From positions 1-44,945 of the forward strand of contig JAGCPZ010000046.1 of the NCBI GenBank assembly GCA_017965445.1: DNA of 44,945 nucleotides. The letters run 5' to 3'. The notes under the pieces are model-generated. The model did no database searches. It had not been told where the DNA came from and saw only the letters and a list, made by a program, of their open reading frames with translations. This DNA is from Fibrobacter sp. (lineage in GTDB: Bacteria > Fibrobacterota > Fibrobacteria > Fibrobacterales > Fibrobacteraceae). The number at the start of each line of letters is the position of its first letter. The first letter of the stretch is position 1. Of the stretch, positions 1 to 7,521 are shown one piece after another. The position numbers and the translations under genes are program-made.

Positions 1-864
1 GACCTTCCGATGCGCCTTGCCGAATTCGGTAAGTGCCACCGTTACGAACCTGCCGGTACGATGCACGGCCTGATGCGCGTGCGCGGCTTTGTGCAGGACG
101 ACGCCCACATCTTCTGTACCGAAGACCAGATTGCAAGCGAAGTGGCCGACTTCTGCGCCCTCGTGAAGGAAATCTACCACGACTTCGGTTTCGACGATAT
201 CGTGGTGAAGTTCTCCACCCGTCCAGAAAAGCGCGTGGGTTCTGACGAAATCTGGGACAAGGCTGAAGCCGCCCTCGCCGAAGCCACCAAGCTCGCTGGC
301 CTCGACTACATTTTGAACCCGGGTGAAGGCGCCTTCTATGGCCCGAAGCTTGAATTCACGCTGAAGGACAGCCTCGGACGTGACTGGCAGTGCGGTACGA
401 TCCAGGTGGACTTCAACCTTCCGCAGCGTCTCGGCGCCGAGTATGTTGGCAAGGACAACCAGAAGCACATTCCGGTGATGCTTCACCGTGCGGCCGTGGG
501 TTCCATCGAACGCTTCCTCGGCATTTTGATTGAAGAATTCATGGGCGATTTCCCGCTGTGGCTCGCTCCGGTTCAGGCCCGCGTGCTCCCGATTTCCGAA
601 AAGTTCGTTGACTACGCGAAGTCCGTGGAACGTGAGCTCGTGAACGCCGGAATTAGGGTCGAAACTGACGAGTCCAATGAAAAGTTGGGATATAAAATTC
701 GTCAGTGTGAAATTCAAAAGATCCCCTACATTCTTATTGTAGGCGAAAAGGAAGCCTCTGACAACCTGGTTGCCGTTCGCAAACGTAAGGACGGAGACAA
801 GGGTCAGATGAGTGTTCAGGCCTTTATTGACATGACCGCTGATGACAGAAGAGTCGTCCGTTAA
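1..864 (+). CDS. thrS: Threonyl-tRNA synthetase, C-terminal part (5' end outside window)
   Basis: Charges tRNA-Thr with threonine in the cytoplasm. The frame is open from base 1, so the N-terminal TGS and editing domains and the true start lie outside the window. Visible are class II motif 2 ([12 protein letters not shown] then [17 protein letters not shown]), the core strand around [16 protein letters not shown], motif 3 ([16 protein letters not shown], about 493-540), and the anticodon-binding domain from WLAPVQARV (about 559) to the stop. Codon choice changes near base 650. Upstream it is rich in CGC, CTC and GTG; downstream it uses AGG, TTG, ATT and CGT. A second copy of the last 60 codons, in the upstream codon style, follows at 1027-1209. 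This suggests that the 3' end was replaced by a diverged homologous segment. A strong hairpin terminator follows the stop. Confidence 0.97.
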   Translation, partial: DLPMRLAEFGKCHRYEPAGTMHGLMRVRGFVQDDAHIFCTEDQIASEVADFCALVKEIYHDFGFDDIVVKFSTRPEKRVGSDEIWDKAEAALAEATKLAGLDYILNPGEGAFYGPKLEFTLKDSLGRDWQCGTIQVDFNLPQRLGAEYVGKDNQKHIPVMLHRAAVGSIERFLGILIEEFMGDFPLWLAPVQARVLPISEKFVDYAKSVERELVNAGIRVETDESNEKLGYKIRQCEIQKIPYILIVGEKEASDNLVAVRKRKDGDKGQMSVQAFIDMTADDRRVVR

Positions 865-886
865 TCAATAAGGAAATAACATTCGC

Positions 887-919
887 AAACGTAGGCTTTC
901 TTTGAGCCTACGTTTTTTT
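887..919 (+). terminator. Rho-independent terminator of thrS
   Basis: An 11-bp perfect stem (AAACGTAGGCT at 887-897 with AGCCTACGTTT at 905-915) and a 7-nt loop run into seven T at 913-919. It starts 23 bases after the thrS stop. Confidence 0.9.
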
Positions 920-1009
920 GCGTGGAAGTCGATGAATGCAACGAGTAGCGTGCAAGCCGAGCGTTGCGACAAAATGCTTGCATTTTGGCATGACCGAGGC
1001 GCCGCCGCT

Positions 1010-1024
1010 GACGCCGAAGGCGTC
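1010..1024. repeat. 15-bp palindrome at the edge of the thrS relic
   Basis: GACGCC-GAA-GGCGTC, followed by AAAAG, where the thrS relic becomes recognisable. The same palindrome with GTA in the loop and the same AAAAG follow-on lies at 19680-19694, beside a decayed tRNA-Gly unit. Another perfect palindrome (AAAATGC-TT-GCATTTT) sits at 971-986. Confidence 0.7.
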
Positions 1025-1026
1025 AA

Positions 1027-1209
1027 AAGCTCGGCTACAAGATCCGCCAGTGCGAACTGCAGAAGGTGCCGTACCTCCTTATCGTGGGCGAGAAGGAAGT
1101 TGCCGATGGCGTCGTCTCTGTTCGCCGCCGTAAAGAGGGAGATAAAGGCAGCATGAAGGTTGCCGACTTCCTCAAGATGACCGAAGACGACCGCAAGGTT
1201 GTGCGCTAA
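1027..1209 (+). pseudogene. Relic duplicate of the thrS 3' end (anticodon-binding domain)
   Basis: This frame encodes 60 residues starting [18 protein letters not shown] and ending TEDDRKVVR, then TAA. By eye, 42 of 60 residues match the end of the intact ThrS at 682-861, but the DNA differs at most third positions. No start codon or ribosome binding site precedes it, and no other ThrS sequence is attached, so it is not a functional gene. Its codon style (CGC, CTC, AAG, GTG) matches the upstream body of thrS better than the current thrS 3' end does. It may therefore be the displaced original end, or the scar of a recombination that inserted a foreign 3' end plus terminator. Confidence 0.88.
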
Positions 1210-1224
1210 TCTCGCGACTTAGGA

Positions 1225-1249
1225 GATCCCCGGTCGAGCCGGGGATGAC
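1225..1249. repeat. Extragenic palindromic repeat (GATCC...GGATGAC type)
   Basis: GATCCCCGG, a short loop, then CCGGGGATGAC. This is a typical member of the repeat family scattered through the window. A partial second copy (GGGGATGAC) follows at 1261-1269. Confidence 0.8.
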
Positions 1250-1277
1250 AATCCTTTCGCGGGGATGACATTTAAAA

Positions 1278-1305
1278 AAACGCAGACTCGGTTTGAGCCT
1301 GCGAT
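1278..1305 (+). terminator. Weak hairpin after the thrS relic
   Basis: CGCAG.CTC pairs with GAG.CTGCG with one mismatch, then ATTTT. Its right arm resembles that of the intact thrS terminator (TTTGAGCCTRCG in both), so the terminator may have been duplicated with the gene end. Confidence 0.4.
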
Positions 1306-1362
1306 TTTGTATGAAACGAGTGACTTTTATACACTCGGTTTAATTATTTTGTTTAAAATTCG

Positions 1363-1524
1363 CTATTCTTCCTTGACGAACATGTCCTTGCCGACTCCGC
1401 AGATGGGGCAAACCCAGTCTTCTGGTAAATCTTCAAAGGCTGTGCCAGGGGCGATTCCGTTGTCGGGATCTCCAACTTCGGGATCGTAGATATAGCCACA
1501 GGGGTCGCATTTGTATTTTGCCAT
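1363..1524 (-). CDS. Rubredoxin
   Basis: A 53-aa one-electron carrier with a single Fe(Cys)4 centre, probably cytoplasmic and possibly serving oxygen or peroxide detoxification in an anaerobe. It begins [18 protein letters not shown] and has the two rubredoxin metal knuckles CxxCG (Cys6, Cys9) and CPICG (Cys39, Cys42). The conserved aromatic, proline and glycine positions are present (Tyr11, Tyr13, Trp37, and the PDNGI.PGT stretch). The length is normal for the family. A clear Shine-Dalgarno (AAGGAGA) lies a few bases upstream of the ATG at 1524. It is monocistronic and divergent from the next gene. No redox partner gene is adjacent. Confidence 0.96.
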   Translation of the reverse strand: MAKYKCDPCGYIYDPEVGDPDNGIAPGTAFEDLPEDWVCPICGVGKDMFVKEE

Positions 1525-1603
1525 AGAAATTCTCCTTGCATAATTTTGGTGTTTCTAATCTACATAAATAAATTTGGAAAAATTAGATTTATATATTTTT
1601 TTT

Positions 1604-2296
1604 ATGCTCGAAACAACCCGCATTTATATTGCCGATATTTCTGTATTGAAGGATTCTTCTGTTTTTGAAAACTTGTTAAAGCGAGTTCCTGATTATCGGC
1701 AAAAAAAGGCGATGTCGTTCAAGTTCCCTAAGGGAAAAATGCAGTCGCTAGGTGTTGGGCTTTTACTTCACAAAGCTTGCGAGGATGCGGGCATTGCCGG
1801 GGCGGATGAACGTGTGGCGTACGGCGAAAATGAAAAACCGTATTTGGTGGATTTCCCGGATGTGCATTTTAATTTGTCCCATTCGGGCGAGCGTGTGATG
1901 TGCGTGCTTTCTCCATTCGACGTGGGGTGCGATGTGGAGATTATCAAGGGCGACCGCGGGCGGCTTGCGGAGCGTTTTTTCAAACCCGAGGAATCCGCGT
2001 GGATTAAGCATTTTGATTCTCTCGAAAAACAGTCCGAGGCGTTTTACCGTTTGTGGACGCTCAAGGAATGTTATATGAAAGTGACTGGGCGAGGCATGTC
2101 GCTTATGCCGGACAAGTTTGCTTTGCATGTTGATGAAAATGAGAATATCTCGCTTTATCACGATGGCGAGCGACCGGAATATACGTTCCGTGAAATAGAC
2201 TTGCGTGATGGATACCGTTATGCGGTTTGTTTCAAGAACGATGGCAAAAACGCGCCTCAAGAAGTGAAACGCGTGGATTTGAAAGAACTACTGTGA
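1604..2296 (+). CDS. 4'-phosphopantetheinyl transferase (Sfp/AcpT superfamily)
   Basis: Transfers the phosphopantetheine arm of CoA to a serine of acyl or peptidyl carrier proteins. The 230-aa protein carries FNLSHSGERV (residues 89-98), then the magnesium-binding GCDVE (Asp110, Glu112), RFFKPEE (124-130), and WTLKECYMK with Glu155. This is the usual two-lobed Sfp-type arrangement at normal length. The frame also opens at a TTG at 1574, but the ATG at 1604 gives a family-like N-terminus (MLETTRIYIADI). Neither start has a strong ribosome binding site. No carrier protein or polyketide/NRPS gene is nearby, so the substrate is unknown; it may be the housekeeping ACP enzyme. It is convergent with the GH16 gene. 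Confidence 0.93.
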   Translation: MLETTRIYIADISVLKDSSVFENLLKRVPDYRQKKAMSFKFPKGKMQSLGVGLLLHKACEDAGIAGADERVAYGENEKPYLVDFPDVHFNLSHSGERVMCVLSPFDVGCDVEIIKGDRGRLAERFFKPEESAWIKHFDSLEKQSEAFYRLWTLKECYMKVTGRGMSLMPDKFALHVDENENISLYHDGERPEYTFREIDLRDGYRYAVCFKNDGKNAPQEVKRVDLKELL

Positions 2297-2324
2297 ACCG
2301 CTCTGGAGCCTTCGGCGACCGGGC

Positions 2325-3410
2325 TCACTCTTCATTGCTCACAACTCTAATATAATCCACAAGCATTTCGTTCGGGAACTGGGAGTCATCGACTTCAAAT
2401 CCTGGCCAGTTGCCTGCGACAGCGACGTTCAGCAAGAAGAAGAACGGCTTGTGAAATTCTTCGGTGTCGCCTGTGCTGTTTTCAATTAGAATTTCGTGGT
2501 ACATGAAATCATCGACGAACATGCGGATGTATTTCTCGTCCCATGTGAATTTGTACGTGTGGAATTGCGTGATATCGAGTTCATATTTCTGGTCGCGATA
2601 ATTGCCGGTATTGTTGCCGTACGTGGCGTATTCGGAACCGTTCGCCCAGTGGTTGGTACCGTAAATTTTGTTTTCTGCATTGACCGCTTCGATGATGTCG
2701 ATTTCACCGCAGGCGGGCCATCCGACGGTGTCGAAGTTTTCACCGAGCATCCAGAATGCAGGCCAGATTCCTTTACCGACGGGGAGGGCGATGCGAGCTT
2801 CTACTGTGCCGTACTTGAACGCAAACTTGCCTTTGGTGAGCATGCGTGCGGAAGTGTATTTTTGCCCTTCATAGGTTTCTTTTTGCGCGCGGATGTGCAA
2901 CACCCCGTCCTTGATGTAGGCGTTTTCTTTGCGGCTTGTGTAGTATTCCCATTCGTTGTTGCCCCAGCCGCTTGCGCCCGTGCCGATTTCAAAACTCCAT
3001 TTGTTTGTATCGATTGCGTCGCCGTCGAATTCGTCGTTCCAGAGGTAAGGTGAAGGGGTGCTGCTACTGGATTCTTCGCGGCTATCGCTGCTCAGAATGA
3101 CGGCCGAAGAGGACGATGTAAATGAAGAACTCGTCATGGCGGGCGTCGACCCGCCATCTACGCTGCTAGAGGATTCCAGATCAAGTCCGGAATGACGTGA
3201 GGAACTGCTACTGGATGGATCCCCTCCGCTTCGCTCCGAGGATGACAAAATCGTAGAAAGTATCGAGGACGACGACGTGGGGGCATTCATGGACGAAGAT
3301 TCTGCGGTGCTCACTGGGGCGAATGCGTTAGACGAATCGTCGGAGCATGCGGAAAAAAACGCACTTGCTGCCGTGACGATGATAAAGGATGCTGCGAATT
3401 TCTTGAACAT
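2325..3410 (-). CDS. GH16 family endo-beta-glucanase (lichenase/laminarinase type) lipoprotein
   Basis: Predicted to cut beta-1,3 or mixed-linkage beta-glucan at the cell surface. The 361-aa protein has a lipoprotein signal (FFSAC, Cys22), a Ser-rich linker (residues 23-120), and one GH16 catalytic domain (about 122-361). The domain opens with LWNDEFDGDAIDTNKWSFE, includes WPAFWMLGE, and has the catalytic motif GEIDIIE (Glu236 nucleophile, Asp238, Glu241 acid/base), ending VDYIRVV. The bulged ExDxxE form points to bacterial GH16 laminarinases and lichenases. Much of the linker is encoded by four genomic palindromic repeats (3069-3246) read in a Ser-rich frame. It is divergent from the GH11 xylanase across a 126-bp gap, so the two may share regulation. 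Exact substrate is not readable from sequence. Confidence 0.95.
   Translation of the reverse strand: MFKKFAASFIIVTAASAFFSACSDDSSNAFAPVSTAESSSMNAPTSSSSILSTILSSSERSGGDPSSSSSSRHSGLDLESSSSVDGGSTPAMTSSSFTSSSSAVILSSDSREESSSSTPSPYLWNDEFDGDAIDTNKWSFEIGTGASGWGNNEWEYYTSRKENAYIKDGVLHIRAQKETYEGQKYTSARMLTKGKFAFKYGTVEARIALPVGKGIWPAFWMLGENFDTVGWPACGEIDIIEAVNAENKIYGTNHWANGSEYATYGNNTGNYRDQKYELDITQFHTYKFTWDEKYIRMFVDDFMYHEILIENSTGDTEEFHKPFFFLLNVAVAGNWPGFEVDDSQFPNEMLVDYIRVVSNEE
3069..3246. repeat. Four palindromic repeats inside the GH16 linker coding sequence
   Basis: Copies lie at 3069-3101 (GGATTCTTCG...CTCAGAATGAC, like the intergenic copy at 6230-6269), 3133-3158 (GTCATGGCGGG...CCCGCCATC), 3171-3196 (GGATTCCAG...CCGGAATGAC) and 3217-3246 (GGATCCCCTCCG...GAGGATGAC, like the intergenic copy at 37994-38023). 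They are translated as pieces such as VILSSDSREE, VDGGSTPAM, SRHSGLDLE and ILSSSERSGGDP between runs of serine. Confidence 0.9.
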
Positions 3411-3536
3411 TCTCTAAATATAGCCTATAATTTTGCTTCAAGGTACAAAATACTCCAACTTGGAATAATGCGCATGGTGTAGTCTCCTCGCAAAAGCTGT
3501 TTAATGTTGTAAATTTTCTCAAAAAGGGATGTTTGT

Positions 3537-4601
3537 ATGAAACAGATTTTCAAATTCGGCTTAATCGCCGCTTGTGCCCTGACTGCAAATACTTTTGCTC
3601 AGGATTTTTGTCAAACTGCCGCCCATAGCGGAACAAGCAGGCAAGTTACTACGAATACCGTGGGTTCGTTCGACAACGGTATCGGTTACGAACTCTGGAA
3701 CGAAGGCGGTAACGGTGGTTCCGCGACATTCTATGACGACGGTTCCTTCAACTGCAAGATGACCGGCGCCAAGGACTATCTATGCCGTGCGGGCCTATCT
3801 TTCAATAGCGATAAGACTCATGGTGAAATTGGACACATGAAGGCGGATTTCAAGTTGGTCAAGAGAAATCTTTCCGGAATACAGTATTCCTACATCGGCA
3901 TTTACGGCTGGACTCGTGAACCGCTGGTGGAATGGTACATCGTGGACAACACCGGTAGTGACTATATGCCCGGTGACTGGGTTGCCCAGGGAAATTCCAA
4001 AAAGAAGCACGGCGTGTTTAAAATTGATGGAGCCGATTATACGGTTTACGAGGGAGACCGAACATCCTATTCCATTGATGGCGACGGCAAATATTTCAAG
4101 CAATATTTCAGCGTCCGTACGAGCAAGCGCGATTGCGGTACCATCGACATTACTGCACACTTCAAAAAGTGGGAAGAACTTGGCATGAAAATGGGCAAGA
4201 TGCACGAGGCCAAGATTCTTGGCGAGGCTGGCAACTCTAATGGCGCACAGGCTAGGGGCGAATACGATTTCCCCTATGCCAAGGTCTATATCGAGGGGGC
4301 GTCCAGTTCCTCTGTTGCTGCGTCCAGTTCATCTGTAGCGCGGTCCAGTTCTTCCGTTGCATCGTCAAGTTCTACTGTCGTGCCGGAATCCAGCAGTTCG
4401 GCGAGCTCGGCTATCCCTGTAATTCGTTCAGCGACGATTGCTGACAATACGTTGCTCGTATTTGATGCTCAGGGCAGGTTCCTCAGTTCTTTTGAAACGG
4501 AAAATGAAGGGGCCCTGACCGCGGCGATCAAGGCAAGATTTCATTCCGGTGTTTACCTAGTGAAGCAGGGCGGAACTATCCGTAGCGTCACGGTGAAGTA
4601 A
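3537..4601 (+). CDS. GH11 endo-1,4-beta-xylanase with Ser linker and C-terminal sorting tail
   Basis: Cleaves internal beta-1,4 bonds of xylan outside the cell. The 354-aa protein has a signal peptide (residues 1-21, cut near TFA/QDF) and a GH11 beta-jelly roll (about 40-254). The nucleophile motif is EPLVEWYIVDN (Glu132) and the acid/base is Glu230 in ILGEAGNSNG. A Ser-rich linker (255-295) of degenerate SSSSVA repeats follows. The last 55 residues end GVYLVKQGG...VTVK, which resembles a type IX secretion sorting domain. A ribosome binding site (AAGGGA) precedes the ATG. The start is divergent from the GH16 gene. A 20-bp near-perfect tandem duplication covers its stop codon. Family assignment is firm; the secretion route is inference. 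Confidence 0.95.
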   Translation: MKQIFKFGLIAACALTANTFAQDFCQTAAHSGTSRQVTTNTVGSFDNGIGYELWNEGGNGGSATFYDDGSFNCKMTGAKDYLCRAGLSFNSDKTHGEIGHMKADFKLVKRNLSGIQYSYIGIYGWTREPLVEWYIVDNTGSDYMPGDWVAQGNSKKKHGVFKIDGADYTVYEGDRTSYSIDGDGKYFKQYFSVRTSKRDCGTIDITAHFKKWEELGMKMGKMHEAKILGEAGNSNGAQARGEYDFPYAKVYIEGASSSSVAASSSSVARSSSSVASSSSTVVPESSSSASSAIPVIRSATIADNTLLVFDAQGRFLSSFETENEGALTAAIKARFHSGVYLVKQGGTIRSVTVK

Positions 4602-4629
4602 TTTGGTTTACGGTGAAGTAATCTGGTTC
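4590..4629. repeat. 20-bp tandem duplication over the xylanase stop codon
   Basis: ACGGTGAAGTAATTTGGTTT is repeated once with two changes, so the final Thr-Val-Lys-stop coding sequence is duplicated just outside the gene. It ends against the 3' end of the convergent ybaK gene. Confidence 0.85.
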
Positions 4630-4630
4630 A

Positions 4631-5131
4631 TTAATCCTGCGGGGCTTCGGGCGGGACTCTGGCGATGACGCCGATGGTTGCGCGGGTCGCTTTGACCAAG
4701 TCTGCCGGCGCCACTTTCAGCTGGAGGCCGCGTTCGCCTGCGCTCACGTAAATGTACGGGAACTGCATCGCTGTCTCGTGAATGAAAATGGGGAAGTTCT
4801 TCTTAAGCCCGAGCGGACTGCAACCGCCGCGGATGTAACCCGTGAGCGGGGTGAGGTCCTTGAGCGGAACGGTATCGATTTTCTTGTTGCCGCTCACCTT
4901 GGCAGCCCCTTTTAAATCGACTTCGAGGTTTCCTGGCACTACGCAAATGAGGTAGCCGATTTTGTCGCCGTGTACAAGAATAGTCTTGAAAACTTGATTG
5001 ATGTCTTCTCCCAAGCTGTCTGCGACATGCTGTGCGCCGAGGTCGTTTTCGTCAACCTTGTACGGGATTAGTTCGTATGAAATTTTCTGTCTGTCTAAAA
5101 TGCGCGCGGCGTTCGTTTTCTTGATATCCAT
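4631..5131 (-). CDS. ybaK: Cys-tRNA(Pro)/Cys-tRNA(Cys) deacylase YbaK
   Basis: Hydrolyses cysteine wrongly attached to tRNA-Pro, as a free-standing relative of the ProRS INS editing domain. The 166-aa protein spans the whole YbaK/EbsC family: the N-terminal KKTNAARILDRQKISYEL, then DINQVFKTILVHGD with the conserved lysine, the LKGAAKVSGNKKID helix, and the GYIRGGCSPLGLKK loop, whose GG.SP core is diagnostic. Length is normal. It is convergent with the xylanase gene, with a 29-base gap that holds part of a tandem duplication. It appears monocistronic. Confidence 0.95.
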   Translation of the reverse strand: MDIKKTNAARILDRQKISYELIPYKVDENDLGAQHVADSLGEDINQVFKTILVHGDKIGYLICVVPGNLEVDLKGAAKVSGNKKIDTVPLKDLTPLTGYIRGGCSPLGLKKNFPIFIHETAMQFPYIYVSAGERGLQLKVAPADLVKATRATIGVIARVPPEAPQD

Positions 5132-5279
5132 AAAACCTCTTTATAGCGGGACTTCGTCCTTGATTATTCCAATTTCAAATATAAAACTTTGAGGGTGGTG
5201 CTTGCAATTGCTTGTGGTGAATGCTAAATTAAATGGACGTGATAATATGGTGCTTTTGAATAGTGAGGAGTTGATTTTT

Positions 5280-6197
5280 ATGAAAAAATTATATAAGGCT
5301 GTCTTGTTTGGGAACGGCACCATGGGTGAACGCCATCGGATTTTTTTTGAAAATTCGAGTGTGCGTTTCTTGAAAATTTTCGATTTGAATGATTTGGAAA
5401 GCGACGGGAATATCCGCAGTTCTTTAGTGGATGAATTTTTGTCTTGTGAAAAAATTGACTTCGCCGTGATTACGTCTCCGGCGTTGACGCATTACCAGTA
5501 TGCCAAGCTTTGTCTTGAACGGAAAATTTCCGTATTCGTGGAAAAACCGCTCGCGATAACGGGCGAGCAGGCGCAAGAATTGGTCGATATTGCATCTCGC
5601 AATGATGTTGTTCTTTTTGTGGCGCAGTCCGAGTGCTTTAACCCGGTGTTCCTGAATTTCCGCAAGCATTTCATGATGGAAATTGGGAACGGGCGCGCTG
5701 ATGCGGCGACTTCTCCGTTCCGTCTGGAATTTCGTCGCGAACACCGCTTTTCTGAACGCTGCCGCGATGTCAACGTTGCGCTGGATTTGATGGTCCACGA
5801 CTTGAGCCTTAGCCTTTCGATGTTCCGCTATGAGGATTTGAAAGTTTCGAAGTTCTCGTTATCTAAAAATGGTGACCGAGCGCAAATGCAGATAAATGTT
5901 GTGAAAGGAAATTTTGCCGGGGCGGAACTCGATTTTATCGTGGACAGGAATAGCGGTATCGATGTGCGGACGGTCTCTGTTGAATTTGCCCGCGTTGCAG
6001 GACGTTCTGCTTCCGGCTATTCCGTGAGCCTTGCGCATTACGATGAAAACGGAGACGTCATCCACGTCTCTGATTCCCTTGAAAATGAACACAAGTTTTT
6101 CTTGAAGCTGATGGCTGGCGCCTGTGGTGAATGGGGCCGCCGTGCCGCGCAATGTGCCGCGGACGCCGTAAAGCTGGCGACTGTCAAGACTGTATAA
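5280..6197 (+). CDS. Gfo/Idh/MocA family NAD(P)-dependent oxidoreductase
   Basis: The 305-aa protein has an N-terminal Rossmann fold (KAVLFGNGTMGERH, residues 6-19), the family motif VEKPLA (Glu88-Lys89-Pro90), and a C-terminal substrate domain with DLMVHDLSL, the usual conserved His-Asp region. Such enzymes oxidise or reduce sugars, inositols or sugar nucleotides; the substrate cannot be read here. The frame is open from 5202, but the ATG at 5280 gives the proper N-terminus and has AGGAG about 10 bases upstream. No sugar operon surrounds it. It is convergent with the amidase gene, and their ends share a hairpin at 6194-6225. Confidence 0.92.
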   Translation: MKKLYKAVLFGNGTMGERHRIFFENSSVRFLKIFDLNDLESDGNIRSSLVDEFLSCEKIDFAVITSPALTHYQYAKLCLERKISVFVEKPLAITGEQAQELVDIASRNDVVLFVAQSECFNPVFLNFRKHFMMEIGNGRADAATSPFRLEFRREHRFSERCRDVNVALDLMVHDLSLSLSMFRYEDLKVSKFSLSKNGDRAQMQINVVKGNFAGAELDFIVDRNSGIDVRTVSVEFARVAGRSASGYSVSLAHYDENGDVIHVSDSLENEHKFFLKLMAGACGEWGRRAAQCAADAVKLATVKTV

Positions 6198-6225
6198 AAA
6201 AATCTGCGACGGCGGCCGCAGATTT
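6194..6225 (-). terminator. Terminator hairpin between two convergent genes
   Basis: AAATCTGCG (6200-6208) pairs perfectly with CGCAGATTT (6217-6225) around an 8-nt loop. The T-tract is on the minus strand, so it mainly serves the amidase gene. The left edge overlaps the end of the oxidoreductase gene. Confidence 0.8.
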
Positions 6226-6229
6226 AACT

Positions 6230-6269
6230 GGATTCTTCGTAAGCCCCTTTCGGGGCTACTCAGAATGAC
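6230..6269. repeat. Extragenic palindromic repeat
   Basis: GGATTCTTCG, an inner hairpin AAGCCCC-TTTC-GGGGCT, then ACTCAGAATGAC. It is close in form to the copy inside the GH16 linker at 3069-3101. Confidence 0.8.
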
Positions 6270-6272
6270 GGA

Positions 6273-7289
6273 TTACTTCTTTTTGCGGAATAGACCCAAG
6301 AAGCCGTCTATAATCGATTGGAAAACGGATTTCTTGCCTGTAGTGCTGCTGGCCTGGCTTGCTGTAGATGCAGGCTTGGGGGCGGGCTTGGGCTCGGTCT
6401 TTTGAACGGGCTTAGCTTCCGGTTGCACTTCTGGCTGTACCGGCTGAGGCTCCGGTTGTTCTTGAGGTGGAATTTCAATCTTTGTTTCGGGCTTGGGTTC
6501 TGCCTTGACGGAGGCCGTCTTGGTGGCGTCGGATTTGCTCTCGACTTTGTCCGGCAGTTCGTTGTTGCATGCCGCAATGATACCTTTCAGTGCCGGGCCG
6601 AACGGCCAGTCGAATTTGTCCTTTCTCACATTGGTGTGGTAGAAAACGCCCTTGAACGCGACTGCTTTTTCGCCACTTGCAAACGGTTCGTCGTTTTCCA
6701 TGAAGTTCATCGGGATGTTGTGCTTCCTGCCGAGGTACTTGACGAGCGCGGCGACCGCTTCGGTCTGGATGTCCGTCATCGAGGCGTAGTAGTCGTGTCC
6801 CTTGTAGGGATGCTTGTAATAGTATTCGCTTTCCGAAAGTTTGCAATAAACTTTGTTGTAAGCGTCTAGCAGGTTTTCGCCAGATAACGTCAACGGACCG
6901 TAGTTGCTGATTTCGATACCGATGGATTGTTTCGACATGACCTCGTTCTTGCCGACGGCATTGCCGCCAAGGTGGTAACTCCAGTATGTATCGGGGAAGA
7001 GTTCGTAAATTCTCCCGGAACGATCGACTACGTAAGAGACAGAAACGTGATTGCCCTTTGCCGAAAGCGAACTGATGTCGGATTTGATGTGGCCGACCGT
7101 AAAGTGCAGACAAATACTCTTCTTCGTTGTCTTGGTCTGGTAATAGTAAGTGTCGTAGTCCGGACGGATGGAATAGATTTTTATGTTGTTCCCGATGTCA
7201 AGCGTTTCTTTTAGAGTGTACTTGACTCCGTTTGCGGTCAGTTTTGATATAAATTCGTCTTCCGTTTTTTTGATTTCGGTGGGTATCAT
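6273..7289 (-). CDS. N-acetylmuramoyl-L-alanine amidase (Amidase_2/PGRP fold) with Pro/Lys-rich tail
   Basis: Predicted zinc amidase that cuts between MurNAc and the stem peptide of peptidoglycan. The start at 7289 (MIPTEIKK) has AGGAGA upstream; the frame also opens earlier at 7325. The Amidase_2 domain spans about residues 55-240, with ICLHFTVGH (His62 as first zinc ligand), YVVDRSGRIYELFPD, GIEISNYG (125-131), and VFYHTNVRKDKFDWP (His218 and Asp227 as further ligands). A low-complexity Glu/Pro/Lys/Gln tail follows (250-310), then a short amphipathic, very basic end (SVFQSIIDGFLGLFRKKK). No signal peptide is visible, which is unusual for a wall hydrolase. Phage-like or scavenging roles are alternatives. 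Confidence 0.9.
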   Translation of the reverse strand: MIPTEIKKTEDEFISKLTANGVKYTLKETLDIGNNIKIYSIRPDYDTYYYQTKTTKKSICLHFTVGHIKSDISSLSAKGNHVSVSYVVDRSGRIYELFPDTYWSYHLGGNAVGKNEVMSKQSIGIEISNYGPLTLSGENLLDAYNKVYCKLSESEYYYKHPYKGHDYYASMTDIQTEAVAALVKYLGRKHNIPMNFMENDEPFASGEKAVAFKGVFYHTNVRKDKFDWPFGPALKGIIAACNNELPDKVESKSDATKTASVKAEPKPETKIEIPPQEQPEPQPVQPEVQPEAKPVQKTEPKPAPKPASTASQASSTTGKKSVFQSIIDGFLGLFRKKK

Positions 7290-7350
7290 AGTTTCTCCTA
7301 CTTTTTTGCTACAAAATATATACAATTTTTAGAATAAAATTTTTTAGAAC

Positions 7351-7386
7351 AAAAAAAAGTCCACGATTTTCATCGCGGAACTTTTT
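7351..7386 (-). terminator. Terminator downstream of glycogen phosphorylase
   Basis: On the minus strand AAAGTTCCGCGAT pairs with ATCGTGGACTTT around GAAA, with small bulges, then eight T. The 135 bases between it and the gene (7387-7521) hold no gene, only low-complexity text such as AGGTTTCAGGTTTTAGGT and a GCGAGCGGGGCGAGC stretch. Confidence 0.8.
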
Positions 7387-7521
7387 AAAGGTTGTATGTG
7401 CTAGGTTTCAGGTTTTAGGTCCTTATAGCCTGTTTTGTCTCGTCAGACAGCGAAGCTGTGATTATTTTACTACTCATAGCTCAGAGCGAGCGGGGCGAGC
7501 GACCTCACCCCTCACAACCTC

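Noticed and set aside
902..1156. Small plus-strand frame across the thrS relic
   Set aside because: It is in another frame from the ThrS homology and begins inside the terminator hairpin.
7387..7521. Possible small RNA downstream of glgP
   Set aside because: Only low-complexity repeats are seen; no stable fold apart from the terminator.
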